Below, one piece after another: positions 45,094 to 54,632 of a DNA stretch of 64,000 bases; within the stretch, counting starts at the first letter, position 1; each line of letters begins with the position of its first letter. The notes under the pieces were generated by a model that had not been told where the DNA came from, made no database searches, and saw only the letters and a program-made list of their open reading frames with translations. Position numbers and translations under genes: made by a program. This DNA comes from an uncultured Clostridia bacterium (GTDB lineage Bacteria; Bacillota; Clostridia; Christensenellales; UBA1242): contig CALWNC010000002.1 of assembly GCA_944382715.1 (NCBI GenBank), positions 258,738 through 322,737 on the forward strand. Reading direction: 5' to 3'.

Positions 45094-47334
45094 TTGAAAA
45101 AGAAATTTTTATCTTTTATACTAGGAATATTTATGATAATAACAAGTGTTTTTTCTCTTACAAGTTGTTCACTAGTAAAAAAAGATGATACAGATAAAAA
45201 TAATGAAGTTGTGTTAAAAATTGGACAAACATCTCTTACTAGAAGTGATATTGTAAATGCATTCTATACTTACTATCAAAATAACAGTTCATATTTTGCT
45301 TACTATGAAGAGAGTGTTATTGAAGAATCCTTTTATCAATGGGCAATTGTAAGACAAATGTTAAGTGATCTTTCAGTAAATGCGCTTTACGATGCACAAG
45401 ATAATCCAAGTGGATACATATATTATACTCAAGAAGACGCAGATGAAGTTTGGGAAGATGTACTTTCTTATATTTACTCACAAGTTAGTGAATATGAGAA
45501 AAATATTTATGCACTCAATGGTTACGATGAAGCAAATTATCCTGTATGGATTAGAGATGAAGATGAAGAGGAAAGTGACGAAGTATTTGCCCCTTATGAA
45601 AGACCAGAAATAACAATTGGCACAAATCGAGTTACAGAAGATAACCCTGTTGTAACTAAACTAACCAAAGAGCAAGTAGTTTCTAAAATTTCAGAACTTA
45701 ATCAGTATTTGTTTGAATACGTTGAAAGTACAGATGAAGAGGGTAATGAAACTAGAGTTTCAATTGATGAAACTAATTATATTTCTGGTGCAAGAAATCA
45801 AGGTTATGCAAACTACATTGCAGCATTAATTTCTTCTGCTAAAGCAAACGGAACATCTACAGATAGAACAGTTTGTTTAGAAAATGAAGTTTATAGAATA
45901 TATGAGGCTTATTATAATTCTCAAATTACTACAATTTTCCAAAATTATTATTTAAATGAATATTTGAGTAATTATAATGGGAATGGTGATTCTGAAGCTC
46001 TTAGTGATGCTCTCATTGTTAAGGCATTTTTAGAAGAGTATTACACTCAAAGACAGGTATTTAGTTCTGAAAATGGATACATTGAGGTTGTTACAAATTC
46101 TGATGGAGCCTCTCTAATTTTGTATTCATACAATGGTCAAAATTACTTTTTCAGTGTTCAACATATTTTGGTACAATTTACAGACTATTTAAATGAACAA
46201 GTTACATCACTTGAAGGTTATAACTCTTCTACAAGTTATGACTATGACGAGATTATAAGTGAGTACTATAAACAAAATAGAAATGAACTTGCAACGAATT
46301 ATGTTGAGGCAATGCTTACTGAGATTAATGAAAAGAATGAGTTTGATACTATTGAAATTTTTGGAAATTATTACTATTATGATGAAACTCAAAAAGAAGT
46401 ATATGATACTGAAAAACAGATTTATAATGGTTACATAAAACTTACTAAATCCGAAAGAGTAAATGATTCAGGTGAAACTGAATACACTTATACGGACAGT
46501 CAAGGTAATAGTGATTATGATGCCGATGCCGTATTATATATGGCAACAATTAACGATATTTATGAAGCGTATGATTATAATTTTTCAGTTTGGAAAGGTA
46601 TTGTAGAAAATTACTATAATGGTTCACTTACAAGAGAAGATGCTGAGTCACAATACCCAGATATGATTTATATATTTGATACCATTGACAATATGAAAAA
46701 TAGTTATACACTTGCTGAGATTGAAGAAAAAGTTGCAGCTTATCTTTTTGTTGAGCTTCAATGGGTTTATTCAAGTGATTCTCTTGGAAATGCACTGTCA
46801 AATAAAATTGGTTATGTAATTTCAAACTATGATGACGAAAATGGAAGTTGGGTTGCTGATTTTGCTATTGGTGCGAGAGAACTTGTTAGAGCAATAGAAA
46901 GTGGCGAAATTGACATTGAAAATATTATCTCAAATGGAAATGTATCAGATTTAACCAACACTATTGTTTCAGACTATGGATATCATATTATCAAAGTTGA
47001 TAATATTTATGAAATGGGAACATCAATTAGTAATCTTGAAGAAATTTTGGCAGATTTAATAGATAAAGGTAACACAATTTCTTCTGAAGATGAAACAACT
47101 GTTGAAACTTTGACCAATTTCTTAAAGACAACATATGTTTGTTTATCTTCAAATGAAACTCTTTATGATTATTTCTATGAAATGATCTACACTGACTACA
47201 TTGGAGATAGCAGTTCTAGTGGAACATACTTTTTAGACCTTGAATATAGATGGTTAAATGAATTGTATGGCAGTGGAAATATTGAATTTATATATAGATT
47301 ATCTTATACTGAATTAATGGACGCAATAGGATAA
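45094..47334 (+). CDS. PrsA/SurA-like foldase lipoprotein with enlarged parvulin region
   Basis: 746 residues starting at a TTG preceded by AGGGGGGAC. Signal peptide with lipobox LTSC (C25) makes it an outer-face lipoprotein. The N-terminal helical segment VVLKIGQTSLTRSDIVNAFY is SurA/PrsA-like. The parvulin signatures are present but far apart: VQHILVQF near 353 and SDYGYHIIKV near 628, about 275 residues instead of the usual 90-100, so the catalytic domain carries a large acidic insertion (or is a decayed core). Likely role: folding of secreted proteins, in keeping with the many surface proteins nearby. It has its own promoter and terminator. Confidence 0.75.
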   Translation: MKKKFLSFILGIFMIITSVFSLTSCSLVKKDDTDKNNEVVLKIGQTSLTRSDIVNAFYTYYQNNSSYFAYYEESVIEESFYQWAIVRQMLSDLSVNALYDAQDNPSGYIYYTQEDADEVWEDVLSYIYSQVSEYEKNIYALNGYDEANYPVWIRDEDEEESDEVFAPYERPEITIGTNRVTEDNPVVTKLTKEQVVSKISELNQYLFEYVESTDEEGNETRVSIDETNYISGARNQGYANYIAALISSAKANGTSTDRTVCLENEVYRIYEAYYNSQITTIFQNYYLNEYLSNYNGNGDSEALSDALIVKAFLEEYYTQRQVFSSENGYIEVVTNSDGASLILYSYNGQNYFFSVQHILVQFTDYLNEQVTSLEGYNSSTSYDYDEIISEYYKQNRNELATNYVEAMLTEINEKNEFDTIEIFGNYYYYDETQKEVYDTEKQIYNGYIKLTKSERVNDSGETEYTYTDSQGNSDYDADAVLYMATINDIYEAYDYNFSVWKGIVENYYNGSLTREDAESQYPDMIYIFDTIDNMKNSYTLAEIEEKVAAYLFVELQWVYSSDSLGNALSNKIGYVISNYDDENGSWVADFAIGARELVRAIESGEIDIENIISNGNVSDLTNTIVSDYGYHIIKVDNIYEMGTSISNLEEILADLIDKGNTISSEDETTVETLTNFLKTTYVCLSSNETLYDYFYEMIYTDYIGDSSSSGTYFLDLEYRWLNELYGSGNIEFIYRLSYTELMDAIG

Positions 47335-47335
47335 T

Positions 47336-47365
47336 AAAAAAAGCCAAAATATTTTGGCTTTTTTT
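47336..47365 (+). terminator. Terminator of the PrsA-like gene
   Basis: AAAAAAGCCAAAAT and its complement form a nearly perfect palindrome, followed by Ts. Confidence 0.88.
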
Positions 47366-47366
47366 A

Positions 47367-47395
47367 TTGTAAAAATTATAAATTAATCTTATAAT
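47367..47395 (+). promoter_or_regulatory. Promoter of the 47405 gene, leader of about 2-3 nt
   Basis: TTGTAA, 17-bp spacer, TATAAT, 9 nt before the ATG; there is no room for a ribosome binding site. Confidence 0.65.
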
Positions 47396-47404
47396 ATTTT
47401 TGTT

Positions 47405-48931
47405 ATGGAAAAAAATAAAAAAAAATATAAACAGTTAAACTTTAATTCCAGTAAGATTGAGAAAAATAAAAACACCAATGGATTAAACGAAAAATTATTT
47501 AAGCCTATGGTAAAAATTAAAAAAAGTAAAGAAACTGATTCTAAACAAAAATTAATTCACCAAAATAATTATAGTAATAGCAAAAGCAATAAACTTATAA
47601 ATAATCACAAAAATTTAGACAGTGATTTTAATATAAATATACATAGCTCCAAGGTCTCTAATTATTCAAATGAAAATGACAACATTACATCTGAAATAAA
47701 AAATGAAAAACAGGTTTCAAATTCTCAAGCAAAAAATACTAGTTCAGATTTAAAGTTGTCTTCTGAAATTGTTAATGAAAAAATGCGTGAAGCACTTGAA
47801 GCGCAAAATCCTAAAAATAGAAAAAAGAGTACAATTTTAAGTTTGATTCTTTTAATAGTAAATATTGTTTTTATGATATTTATTATCAAAAATTTAATTT
47901 CTGATGTAGATGATTTTAGCTTATCAGTATTAATTAGCACTCAGGGCAATAAGTTATGGTGGTTTGGTGCAGGCATTTTGGTTTATGCTTTATATATATT
48001 TGTTCATGTTCTTGCATATAGAGCATTACTGATAAACTTAACGGGAAGAAAATCTTGGAAAATTGTATATGATGTTGCAGTAGTCGGGAAGTACTACGAC
48101 AACGTAACTCCTTTTGCAGTGGGAGGTCAGCCACTCCAAATTGTTGCACTGGCTAAAAATAAGATTAGTGCAGGTGTATCGACTAGTATTCCTCTTATTA
48201 AAATGATTATCACTACTGGAATAAGTGCATTAACAGCTTTATTTTTCTTTATTTTTGGCTTGCCAATGCTTTCTGTTAATTCTCCACTTAATCAATTTCT
48301 TCTAGTTTTGCTTGAGATTGTTGGGGTCATTGGGCTAATTATTACAATCTTACTTGCAATATTTATGTTTTTAATTTCAAGTGGAACTTTATTTACTAGG
48401 TCTTTTATAAGTGGAATACTTAGGTTTGGTTATAAAATAAAATTAGTTAAAAATTATAGACAGACTTATCGTAAAGTCTTAAATCAGGTTGCTGAGTATA
48501 AATTTTCAATGAAATATCTTTGGAAAAACAAAAAACTTCTTTTTAAATTGTTATTTTTAAACTTAATAGAAGTATTGGCAATCTCATCTTTACCATTTTT
48601 TGTAGTTTTAGCACTTTCGAATGGAATTGATGAAAATGTTATTTCTTTGCTATTTATATGTATGACTAAATATAACTTATGTCAAATGGCTAGTTGCTAT
48701 ATTCCTTTACCTGGTGGTACTGGTCTTATGGAAATCTCTTTCATTATACTTTTTGGCTCAGAACTTGGAAGTTATATCGTTTGGGGGCTTCTCGGTTGGA
48801 GATTCTTATCATATTACCTGATACTAATTCATGGTTTTCTCCACGAACTTATTAAGATTATTATAAATTTTTCAAAGAACAAGAAATCCAAACAAAGCAC
48901 TTTAGAGAGTGTCTCAGAAAAGGGGAATTAA
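47405..48931 (+). CDS. LPG synthase TM-like (UPF0104/YbhN) flippase-domain protein
   Basis: 508 residues. The first 135 are hydrophilic and rich in N, K and S (disordered, cytoplasmic); the rest has about eight helices. VAVVGKYYDNVTPFAVGGQPLQI (shown in parts, about 222-245) and PLPGGTGLMEISF match the lysylphosphatidylglycerol synthetase TM domain found alone in the UPF0104 family. The soluble aminoacyl-transferase domain of MprF is missing, so it may move or bind a lipid rather than modify it. Promoter is only 9 nt upstream of the ATG, with no Shine-Dalgarno sequence. Confidence 0.78.
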   Translation: MEKNKKKYKQLNFNSSKIEKNKNTNGLNEKLFKPMVKIKKSKETDSKQKLIHQNNYSNSKSNKLINNHKNLDSDFNINIHSSKVSNYSNENDNITSEIKNEKQVSNSQAKNTSSDLKLSSEIVNEKMREALEAQNPKNRKKSTILSLILLIVNIVFMIFIIKNLISDVDDFSLSVLISTQGNKLWWFGAGILVYALYIFVHVLAYRALLINLTGRKSWKIVYDVAVVGKYYDNVTPFAVGGQPLQIVALAKNKISAGVSTSIPLIKMIITTGISALTALFFFIFGLPMLSVNSPLNQFLLVLLEIVGVIGLIITILLAIFMFLISSGTLFTRSFISGILRFGYKIKLVKNYRQTYRKVLNQVAEYKFSMKYLWKNKKLLFKLLFLNLIEVLAISSLPFFVVLALSNGIDENVISLLFICMTKYNLCQMASCYIPLPGGTGLMEISFIILFGSELGSYIVWGLLGWRFLSYYLILIHGFLHELIKIIINFSKNKKSKQSTLESVSEKGN

Positions 48932-49005
48932 GTGTATTATATAAGCTTATGACAAAATAATAATTGTTATTATGTATTTCGACAAAATTAAATATAATAA
49001 TTTGG

Positions 49006-49033
49006 GCATATTGGAAAACAATATGCTTTTTTT
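49006..49033 (+). terminator. Terminator after the UPF0104-like gene
   Basis: GCATATTG / CAATATGC with a GAAAA loop and TTTTTTT. The surrounding 48932-49089 gap holds nothing else recognisable. Confidence 0.85.
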
Positions 49034-49089
49034 GTATAAAATTTTCAAATCGGTCTATTATTTGAGTACAAGTAGGGGGAAAATTTTAT

Positions 49090-49752
49090 ATGAAAAAATT
49101 CTTTTTAAAAGCTAAATACTTTATTAAACGCAATATTTATCCAATTACAGTAACTCTTTGTACTGCTCTAATGATTGGCATTATTGCTATATCGGCTTAT
49201 ACATCTATTGTTTCTTCAACTGAAGATAAAAATAATGTAATTGTAACTGATAATCCAATTGTAGATAATGTATCTGATGGTGATGATAAAAAAGATGAAT
49301 CAGATGAACCTGGCACAGTAGTAACCAATCCTGATCCAATAATATTTGATTTACCATTTGAAAATGCGACAATATCAAAAGAGTACGCCGACGATAAATT
49401 GCTTTATGATGCAACTACAAAGTTTTGGTGCACTCATCAAGGAATTGACTTTGCTTGCAGTGAAGGACAAAAAGTCGTTGCAATCTATGATGGAACTGTA
49501 ACAAAGATTGAAAATTCAATGATGAATGGTACTGTAGTTTATATTAAGATAACTGATGAGTTGGTTGTTGTTTACAAGGGTTTATCATCTGATGTTTCAG
49601 TTAAAGAGGGAGATACTGTTAAAAAGGGTCAAGAAATTGGAAGCGTAACTTCTATGCTCTTAGAAAAGGCAGATGGGGTTCATCTTCACCTAGAACTTTT
49701 ACAAAAAGAAACCTTAATTGACCCAACTGAATATTTTTCATTTAATAAGTAA
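49090..49752 (+). CDS. SpoIIQ-like membrane-anchored M23 peptidase
   Basis: 220 residues. A single TM helix (about 17-40), an acidic linker, then a LytM/M23 domain. Zinc ligands H116-x3-D120 in HQGIDF and H200 in HLHLEL (198-202) are all present. KFWCTHQGID and VEKAD-like segments before HLHLE are closer to clostridial SpoIIQ than to wall-hydrolase M23 proteins. SpoIIQ, with SpoIIIAH, forms the channel between mother cell and forespore and in clostridia can keep its zinc site. SpoIIIAH is not in this window, so a vegetative role is possible. AGGGGGA site; terminator follows. Confidence 0.72.
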   Translation: MKKFFLKAKYFIKRNIYPITVTLCTALMIGIIAISAYTSIVSSTEDKNNVIVTDNPIVDNVSDGDDKKDESDEPGTVVTNPDPIIFDLPFENATISKEYADDKLLYDATTKFWCTHQGIDFACSEGQKVVAIYDGTVTKIENSMMNGTVVYIKITDELVVVYKGLSSDVSVKEGDTVKKGQEIGSVTSMLLEKADGVHLHLELLQKETLIDPTEYFSFNK

Positions 49753-49757
49753 TAACT

Positions 49758-49784
49758 AAAAAAGGCTTAATAGCCTTTTTTTAT
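49758..49784 (+). terminator. Terminator of the M23 peptidase gene
   Basis: AAAAAAGGCT / AGCCTTTTTT with a TAAT loop. Confidence 0.88.
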
Positions 49785-49846
49785 TTGCATTTTATTTTAA
49801 AAATTAATATAATAAAATTGTATATTTTTTGATGCTTGGAGGATTT

Positions 49847-51256
49847 ATGAATAAGACGAAGATTGTTTGTACTATGGGACCATCTTGCAATGATTTAGAA
49901 ATAATCAAAAATATGATAAAAGCAGGTATGAATGTTGCAAGGTTTAATATGAGTCACGGAACTCACGAGAGTCACAAGGAACAAATGGAATTAGTCAAGC
50001 AGGCAAGATTGGAACTTAATCTTCCCGTTGCAATTATGATTGACACAAAAGGACCAGAAATTAGAATTAAGCAATTTGAAAATGGCAGTGTAACATTAAA
50101 TAAAGACCAGCATTTTTCTCTTACAACTGATGATATTGCTGGCAATGAGAATATTGTTTCTGTTACATACAAAAAACTTCCATTAATAGTTAGCAAAGGC
50201 ACAAAAATTCTTTTAAATGATGGACTTATAGAAATTGAGGTTGAAAATGTTACTGGAAATGTTATAGAAACTATAGTTACGGTTGGTGGAGAACTTTCTA
50301 ATAATAAATCAATTAATATTCCTAGTGTTGAACTAGATATGGATTATTTAAGTGATTTAGATAAAAGTGACCTTGCATTTGGAGTAGAGCAAGGTGTTGA
50401 TTGTTATTCAATTTCTTTCGTAAACTCTGCAAAAGATGTCCAAGATGTTAGAGATTATCTTGCTAGTATTGGAGAAACTAAACCATTTATCATTTCAAAA
50501 ATTGAATCTGCAAGAGGCGTAGCTAAAATGAATGAAATTATTGAAGCTTCTGAAGGTGTAATGGTTGCTCGTGGAGATATGGGCGTAGAAATTCCTTTTG
50601 AAAAATTGCCTCACATTCAAAAACAAATAATTACAAAGGCAAATGAGCTTGGTAAACTTTCAATAACTGCAACTCAAATGTTAGAATCAATGGTGGAGCA
50701 TACTAGACCAACTCGTGCTGAAATTTCCGATGTTGCAAATGCAATTTATGATGGAACATCTGCAATAATGCTTTCTGGTGAAACAAGTGCCGGAAAACAC
50801 CCAGTTCTTACAATTCAAACCATGAGGAAGATTGCAATTGAAACAGAAAAGTCTATAAAGACAGACCACCCACTAGAAATGTTTTCTGCTTCAAACAACA
50901 TTACAAGTGGAATAGGTTATGCTGCATGTGCACTTGCAAGTTCACTTTCAACTAAGGCAATTTTAGTTACAACTAATACAGGAAACTCGGCTCTTAGTAT
51001 TTGTAGATTTAGACCAAAAACAATGATAGTAGCACTTACTCCAAATGTAAAGGTGTATTATAAGCTTGGAATGTTTTGGGGAGTAAATGCACTTCTTGAT
51101 AAGAGGTGTTATACTACTGATGAACTTTTAAAATCGGCAAGGGATAAGGCAAAAGAAGCAGGATTTGTTAAAATTGGAGATACAGTAGTTCAAACTGCTG
51201 GTCTTATTGCAAATGGAAGAGGATCAAATATGCTAGTTGTATCAGAAATAAACTAA
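49847..51256 (+). CDS. pyk: Pyruvate kinase
   Basis: 469 residues, standard length without the extra PEP-utiliser domain of some Bacilli. KIVCTMGPSC, MNVARFNMSHG, MIDTKGPEIR, the active-site ISKIESARGV and MVARGDMGVE are all in place; the C-terminal allosteric domain is complete. Makes ATP and pyruvate from PEP. The frame opens at 49829, but TTGGAGG lies just before the ATG at 49847, which is chosen. The lipoprotein gene at 51269 follows after 12 bases without a terminator, so the two may be co-transcribed. Confidence 0.96.
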   Translation: MNKTKIVCTMGPSCNDLEIIKNMIKAGMNVARFNMSHGTHESHKEQMELVKQARLELNLPVAIMIDTKGPEIRIKQFENGSVTLNKDQHFSLTTDDIAGNENIVSVTYKKLPLIVSKGTKILLNDGLIEIEVENVTGNVIETIVTVGGELSNNKSINIPSVELDMDYLSDLDKSDLAFGVEQGVDCYSISFVNSAKDVQDVRDYLASIGETKPFIISKIESARGVAKMNEIIEASEGVMVARGDMGVEIPFEKLPHIQKQIITKANELGKLSITATQMLESMVEHTRPTRAEISDVANAIYDGTSAIMLSGETSAGKHPVLTIQTMRKIAIETEKSIKTDHPLEMFSASNNITSGIGYAACALASSLSTKAILVTTNTGNSALSICRFRPKTMIVALTPNVKVYYKLGMFWGVNALLDKRCYTTDELLKSARDKAKEAGFVKIGDTVVQTAGLIANGRGSNMLVVSEIN

Positions 51257-51268
51257 GGAGGTTTAGAT

Positions 51269-52381
51269 ATGAAAAAATTAAAGTATTTTTCATTAATATT
51301 ACTTTTAATAGTAATTTCTCCTTTGTGTATTTTTTTATCTGGATGTGGAGCAACTCCAGTAAATGATATTAAGGCTGTTTATTTTGATTCAAATATATAT
51401 GATGAAGAAACGGGATATGCTGTTTTTGAGTTAGATTTAAACACACCAACTACTCTTGCGTGCAAAACAAACCCTTCAGGTTGGCAGGGAACTTTGGTGT
51501 TTAATGCTATTAATCTAAATCCTGAAAATGCCCAGTACTTTGACCTTGATGCGAATTCGGGCGTATTCACCATTATGAATACAAAATGTCAGCCAGTTGA
51601 AGTTCAAGTTTTAATATATATTCAAACAGCTGGTTCTGTAGAATCAATTGAAGATAGATGTATAGTAAGGCAAAAGGATTATCCCAATGCAATCTATTTA
51701 AATGAAGATAGAGATACAGAGGCAACTCTTTATATAAATTCTCTTGGAGCACAAACTCTTCATATTTTTGGTAATTTTGGCGGTGGTGTAATTACTGAAC
51801 TTTCTGAAACTGACTATAATTTTAAAGTTGAAAGTAGTGATATTTCGGTAATAACAGTTCCAGATAGTTCTAGACTTAAAATTCGTTCACTCAAATCTAA
51901 AATAGATGATGTTGATGTAACAATATCTCTTTTAAATTCTAAAATGGAAGTTATTGAGGGTTATGTATTAACTTTGCATGTTAAAGTTGTTTTGCCGTCT
52001 AGTTCATCTGTAGCCACATTTGAAGGATATGACGATTTTATTTTTGACGGCGATGAAATAACTATTAATATTGACAATAGTTTTGATACTAGCATAATTG
52101 GTGGATCTACATATTATAATTTAAAATTTGAGATTGAGCTTTTCAGTGATCAAGGAATTTCAAGTGATGTATATCTTGATCCTGAGGAATATGATATTAC
52201 TTGTACAAGTAATCAAGAAAGATATAGGATAATTGACAATGATAATAGTATATTCCAAATTAGAAAGCCACAAAATAGTGATAGCTTAGTTGTTGAGGTA
52301 ACCATTGCCACGAGTGCGATTAACAATTCAAGTAATGTTTATAAGATGTCTTTCACTATAATTTTTAATTTTGTAGGTTAA
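51269..52381 (+). CDS. Lipoprotein of unknown function
   Basis: 370 residues. Signal peptide with lipobox LSGC (C26). The mature part is beta-strand-rich with alternating acidic and hydrophobic residues and looks like two or three Ig-like modules; no enzyme motif is seen. An unusually strong AAGGAGG site nine bases before the ATG and only 12 bases after pyk suggest operon expression. First of five extracellular-type genes in a row. Confidence 0.7.
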   Translation: MKKLKYFSLILLLIVISPLCIFLSGCGATPVNDIKAVYFDSNIYDEETGYAVFELDLNTPTTLACKTNPSGWQGTLVFNAINLNPENAQYFDLDANSGVFTIMNTKCQPVEVQVLIYIQTAGSVESIEDRCIVRQKDYPNAIYLNEDRDTEATLYINSLGAQTLHIFGNFGGGVITELSETDYNFKVESSDISVITVPDSSRLKIRSLKSKIDDVDVTISLLNSKMEVIEGYVLTLHVKVVLPSSSSVATFEGYDDFIFDGDEITINIDNSFDTSIIGGSTYYNLKFEIELFSDQGISSDVYLDPEEYDITCTSNQERYRIIDNDNSIFQIRKPQNSDSLVVEVTIATSAINNSSNVYKMSFTIIFNFVG

Positions 52382-52390
52382 TAAAATAAG

Positions 52391-52428
52391 AAAAAAAAGA
52401 TTTATCTAAACAAGATAAATCTTTTTTT
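52391..52428 (+). terminator. Terminator of the pyk-lipoprotein unit
   Basis: AAAAAAAGATTTATCT and its complement form a 15-bp stem with a short loop and T-run. Confidence 0.88.
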
Positions 52429-52518
52429 ATAAAAAGTTTGTTAAAATGATTTAAAACTAACAATTTTTCGCATAATTTAATTGTATCTAAAACTTATAAA
52501 TTAAAATTATTTTGCCTA

Positions 52519-52547
52519 TTGACAATTTTTGTCTTAGGATATATAAT
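52519..52547 (+). promoter_or_regulatory. Consensus promoter of the 52672 gene with long leader
   Basis: TTGACA, 17-bp spacer, TATAAT. The transcript would carry about 118 nt before the ATG; no riboswitch fold was recognised in it. Confidence 0.8.
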
Positions 52548-52671
52548 ATCAGTAGTTGAGTAGGTAGATTATTCTCTCTTACATCAATTTATTTTATGAA
52601 AAGAATTAATTATATATCTTTGTAATATTTTTAAGTTATTTTCATAGCAAATTAATAGAGGAGTGGTAAAA

Positions 52672-54513
52672 ATGAAAAAGAAGAGTTTATTTTTATCTTT
52701 GTGTATGTGTGGTATTGCAGTAATATTTTTAATAATATTTGCTGTAGTTAGTATCCCTAAAGACGAACCACAACCAAACAATGAAATCACAAGTGCAGTA
52801 AATGAGGGCAATAACAAGGGTTCACTTGAAGACCCATATTATATTTATGACACAGAAACTTTTGTTAACTTGCTTAGCACTTATGGTGGCAAAACTAAAC
52901 CTGTAAGACAAAAAGTACAGGAAATTGTTTACGAAGACAAGGTTGATGAAAACGGAAATGTCGTAACAGATGAAAATGGTAACCCTATAAAAGTGGAAAA
53001 AGTTGATGAAAATGGCAATGTTGTTTATGCAGACAAACTTGACGAAAATGGCAAGCCAGTTTATGTTGACGTTCCTGGACAAACAGAGGTTTATCACTTT
53101 AAATTTTTGAGAGATGTTGATTTTTCAGGAGTAAGTTATGTTACTCTATTTAACAATGGAGAAAATTTCATTGGTGAGATTAATGGAGATGGAAAGGTTG
53201 TTAAAAACATTTCTATTTCAGTTTCAAAAGACAATCTTTCTGATTTTATTTATGTAAGTAATGCAGAACCAAAGGAGTATTCTTCAAGAATTGCAATTTT
53301 TGGAAGCACTGATGGTGCAGTTATTTCTAATATTTCATTTGAAAATATTACGATTAATGTTGATGATAGTGTCATTTCATATTTAAAAGGCACAAGTAAT
53401 GACTATTTTGGAAATGATTATTCAGGTTCATTCAAAGAATTTGTAGTTTCTTCTGTAGTTGCATATGCTGTTGACACAACAATTCAAGCAAATGTTACTG
53501 CTTCAATTGATTCAGATGCTTACGCTGTATATGAAAATGGTAGCATTGTAGGTCTTAATAGTATAGGTGGAGTTGTTGGTTTTGCTCAAAATTCTACAAT
53601 CTCATCTTATAGCGATAGTGAAAATGTGAAAGTTAATGTTACATTTGTTGCAGATAGTGGTAATGGTGGATATTACTTTGGTGGTGTTGCTGGTTACTTG
53701 TACAATTCTACAATTAAAAATATTGATGCAACTGTTTCTGTTAAAGCAATAGCTGCTGTCAAAGAGGAATCTATCGTTAATGTTTATGATGACAATGGTG
53801 AAGTTGTTTTAGATGGTGATGGTAACCCTAGAAAACAAAATAAAGATGCACTCTTTATTGGTGGTGTAAGTGGCTATGTTTATAGTTCTGTAATTGAAAA
53901 TATGAATGTAGACTTTACTGTAAATCAAGTTGAAAGCGAAAGATTAGATTTTAGCGAAGCTAAGACAGTAAATAATTTCTTGTACAATAGAGTTGGTGGC
54001 GTTGTTTCAGTAATTAGAGCAAATGACAATACGCAAGTTTCAAATATTTCAAATGTAAATGTTTCAAGCACTGTTAATATGGATTGTATTTTTGGTGGCG
54101 TTGTATATGAAGTTAGAAGCACAGATGAATCAAATGACAGTTTTGTAACACTCAAAAATATTATTGTAAAGTCTGATGTTGATACAATTAAGGCTTCTGG
54201 TATTGGTGAACTACTATATCATACTAACATTGAATATGATGAAAACTTTGTATATGGCAACTATGAAGGAACAGAATATAATGTTATGCTTACTGGTTCA
54301 ACTTCATTTAAGACATACAATGAATCAGGTGCAGACATTGAACTTGCTGTAAGCATTATCTCTAAGATTAGTAGCTCAGAAACTGTAAGTTACAGTAAAT
54401 CAGATATTAAACTCATATATTCTTCTGGTTTATCAATTGGAAATGCTGATAGACTTTCAATAACATACGCAGGTGTTGCTTCTCTTGGTTTCTCTTCTGT
54501 TAAAGCTATTTAA
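52672..54513 (+). CDS. Membrane-anchored GLUG-like repeat surface protein
   Basis: 613 residues. An N-terminal hydrophobic segment without a lipobox (about 7-32) acts as anchor or signal. Residues about 90-135 consist of four D-E-N-G repeats. From about 180 onwards come beta-helix-type repeats with I/F-G-G-V-V/A-G (IGGVVGFAQNSTIS, FGGVAGYLYNSTIK, IGGVSGYVYSSVIE, VGGVVSVIRAN), GLUG-like as in the lipoprotein at 4768. Likely displayed outside, role in adhesion or scaffolding unproven. The ATG at 52672 with GAGGAG is preferred over a GTG nine bases earlier. Confidence 0.7.
   Translation: MKKKSLFLSLCMCGIAVIFLIIFAVVSIPKDEPQPNNEITSAVNEGNNKGSLEDPYYIYDTETFVNLLSTYGGKTKPVRQKVQEIVYEDKVDENGNVVTDENGNPIKVEKVDENGNVVYADKLDENGKPVYVDVPGQTEVYHFKFLRDVDFSGVSYVTLFNNGENFIGEINGDGKVVKNISISVSKDNLSDFIYVSNAEPKEYSSRIAIFGSTDGAVISNISFENITINVDDSVISYLKGTSNDYFGNDYSGSFKEFVVSSVVAYAVDTTIQANVTASIDSDAYAVYENGSIVGLNSIGGVVGFAQNSTISSYSDSENVKVNVTFVADSGNGGYYFGGVAGYLYNSTIKNIDATVSVKAIAAVKEESIVNVYDDNGEVVLDGDGNPRKQNKDALFIGGVSGYVYSSVIENMNVDFTVNQVESERLDFSEAKTVNNFLYNRVGGVVSVIRANDNTQVSNISNVNVSSTVNMDCIFGGVVYEVRSTDESNDSFVTLKNIIVKSDVDTIKASGIGELLYHTNIEYDENFVYGNYEGTEYNVMLTGSTSFKTYNESGADIELAVSIISKISSSETVSYSKSDIKLIYSSGLSIGNADRLSITYAGVASLGFSSVKAI
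52942..53071 (+). repeat. Imperfect tandem DENGN-type coding repeats
   Basis: Four copies of a motif V/L/T-D-E-N-G-N/K-x-V/P spaced by 10-17 residues encode a hydrophilic linker between the anchor and the beta-helix. DNA copies share GATGAAAATGG-like cores. Confidence 0.8.
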
Positions 54514-54526
54514 TTAATAAAAAATT

Positions 54527-54554
54527 AGAGTGCAAACTTTGCACTCTTTTTTTT
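54527..54554 (+). terminator. Terminator of the 52672 gene
   Basis: AGAGTGCAAA / TTTGCACTCT with eight Ts, a perfect 10-bp stem. Confidence 0.88.
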
Positions 54555-54572
54555 GTTTAAATTTATATTTGT

Positions 54573-54600
54573 TTGACAACACATTTAAAAATATTATACA
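54573..54600 (+). promoter_or_regulatory. Promoter of the 54633 gene
   Basis: TTGACA, 16-bp spacer, TATACA, 32 bp before the ATG. Confidence 0.65.
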
Positions 54601-54632
54601 ATTATTATGTATAATAATAAGGGATAATAAAT

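Noticed and set aside
52942..53071. CRISPR-like array
   Set aside because: The repeats are in-frame protein repeats (DENGN), short, imperfect and without uniform spacers. No CRISPR array was seen anywhere in the window.
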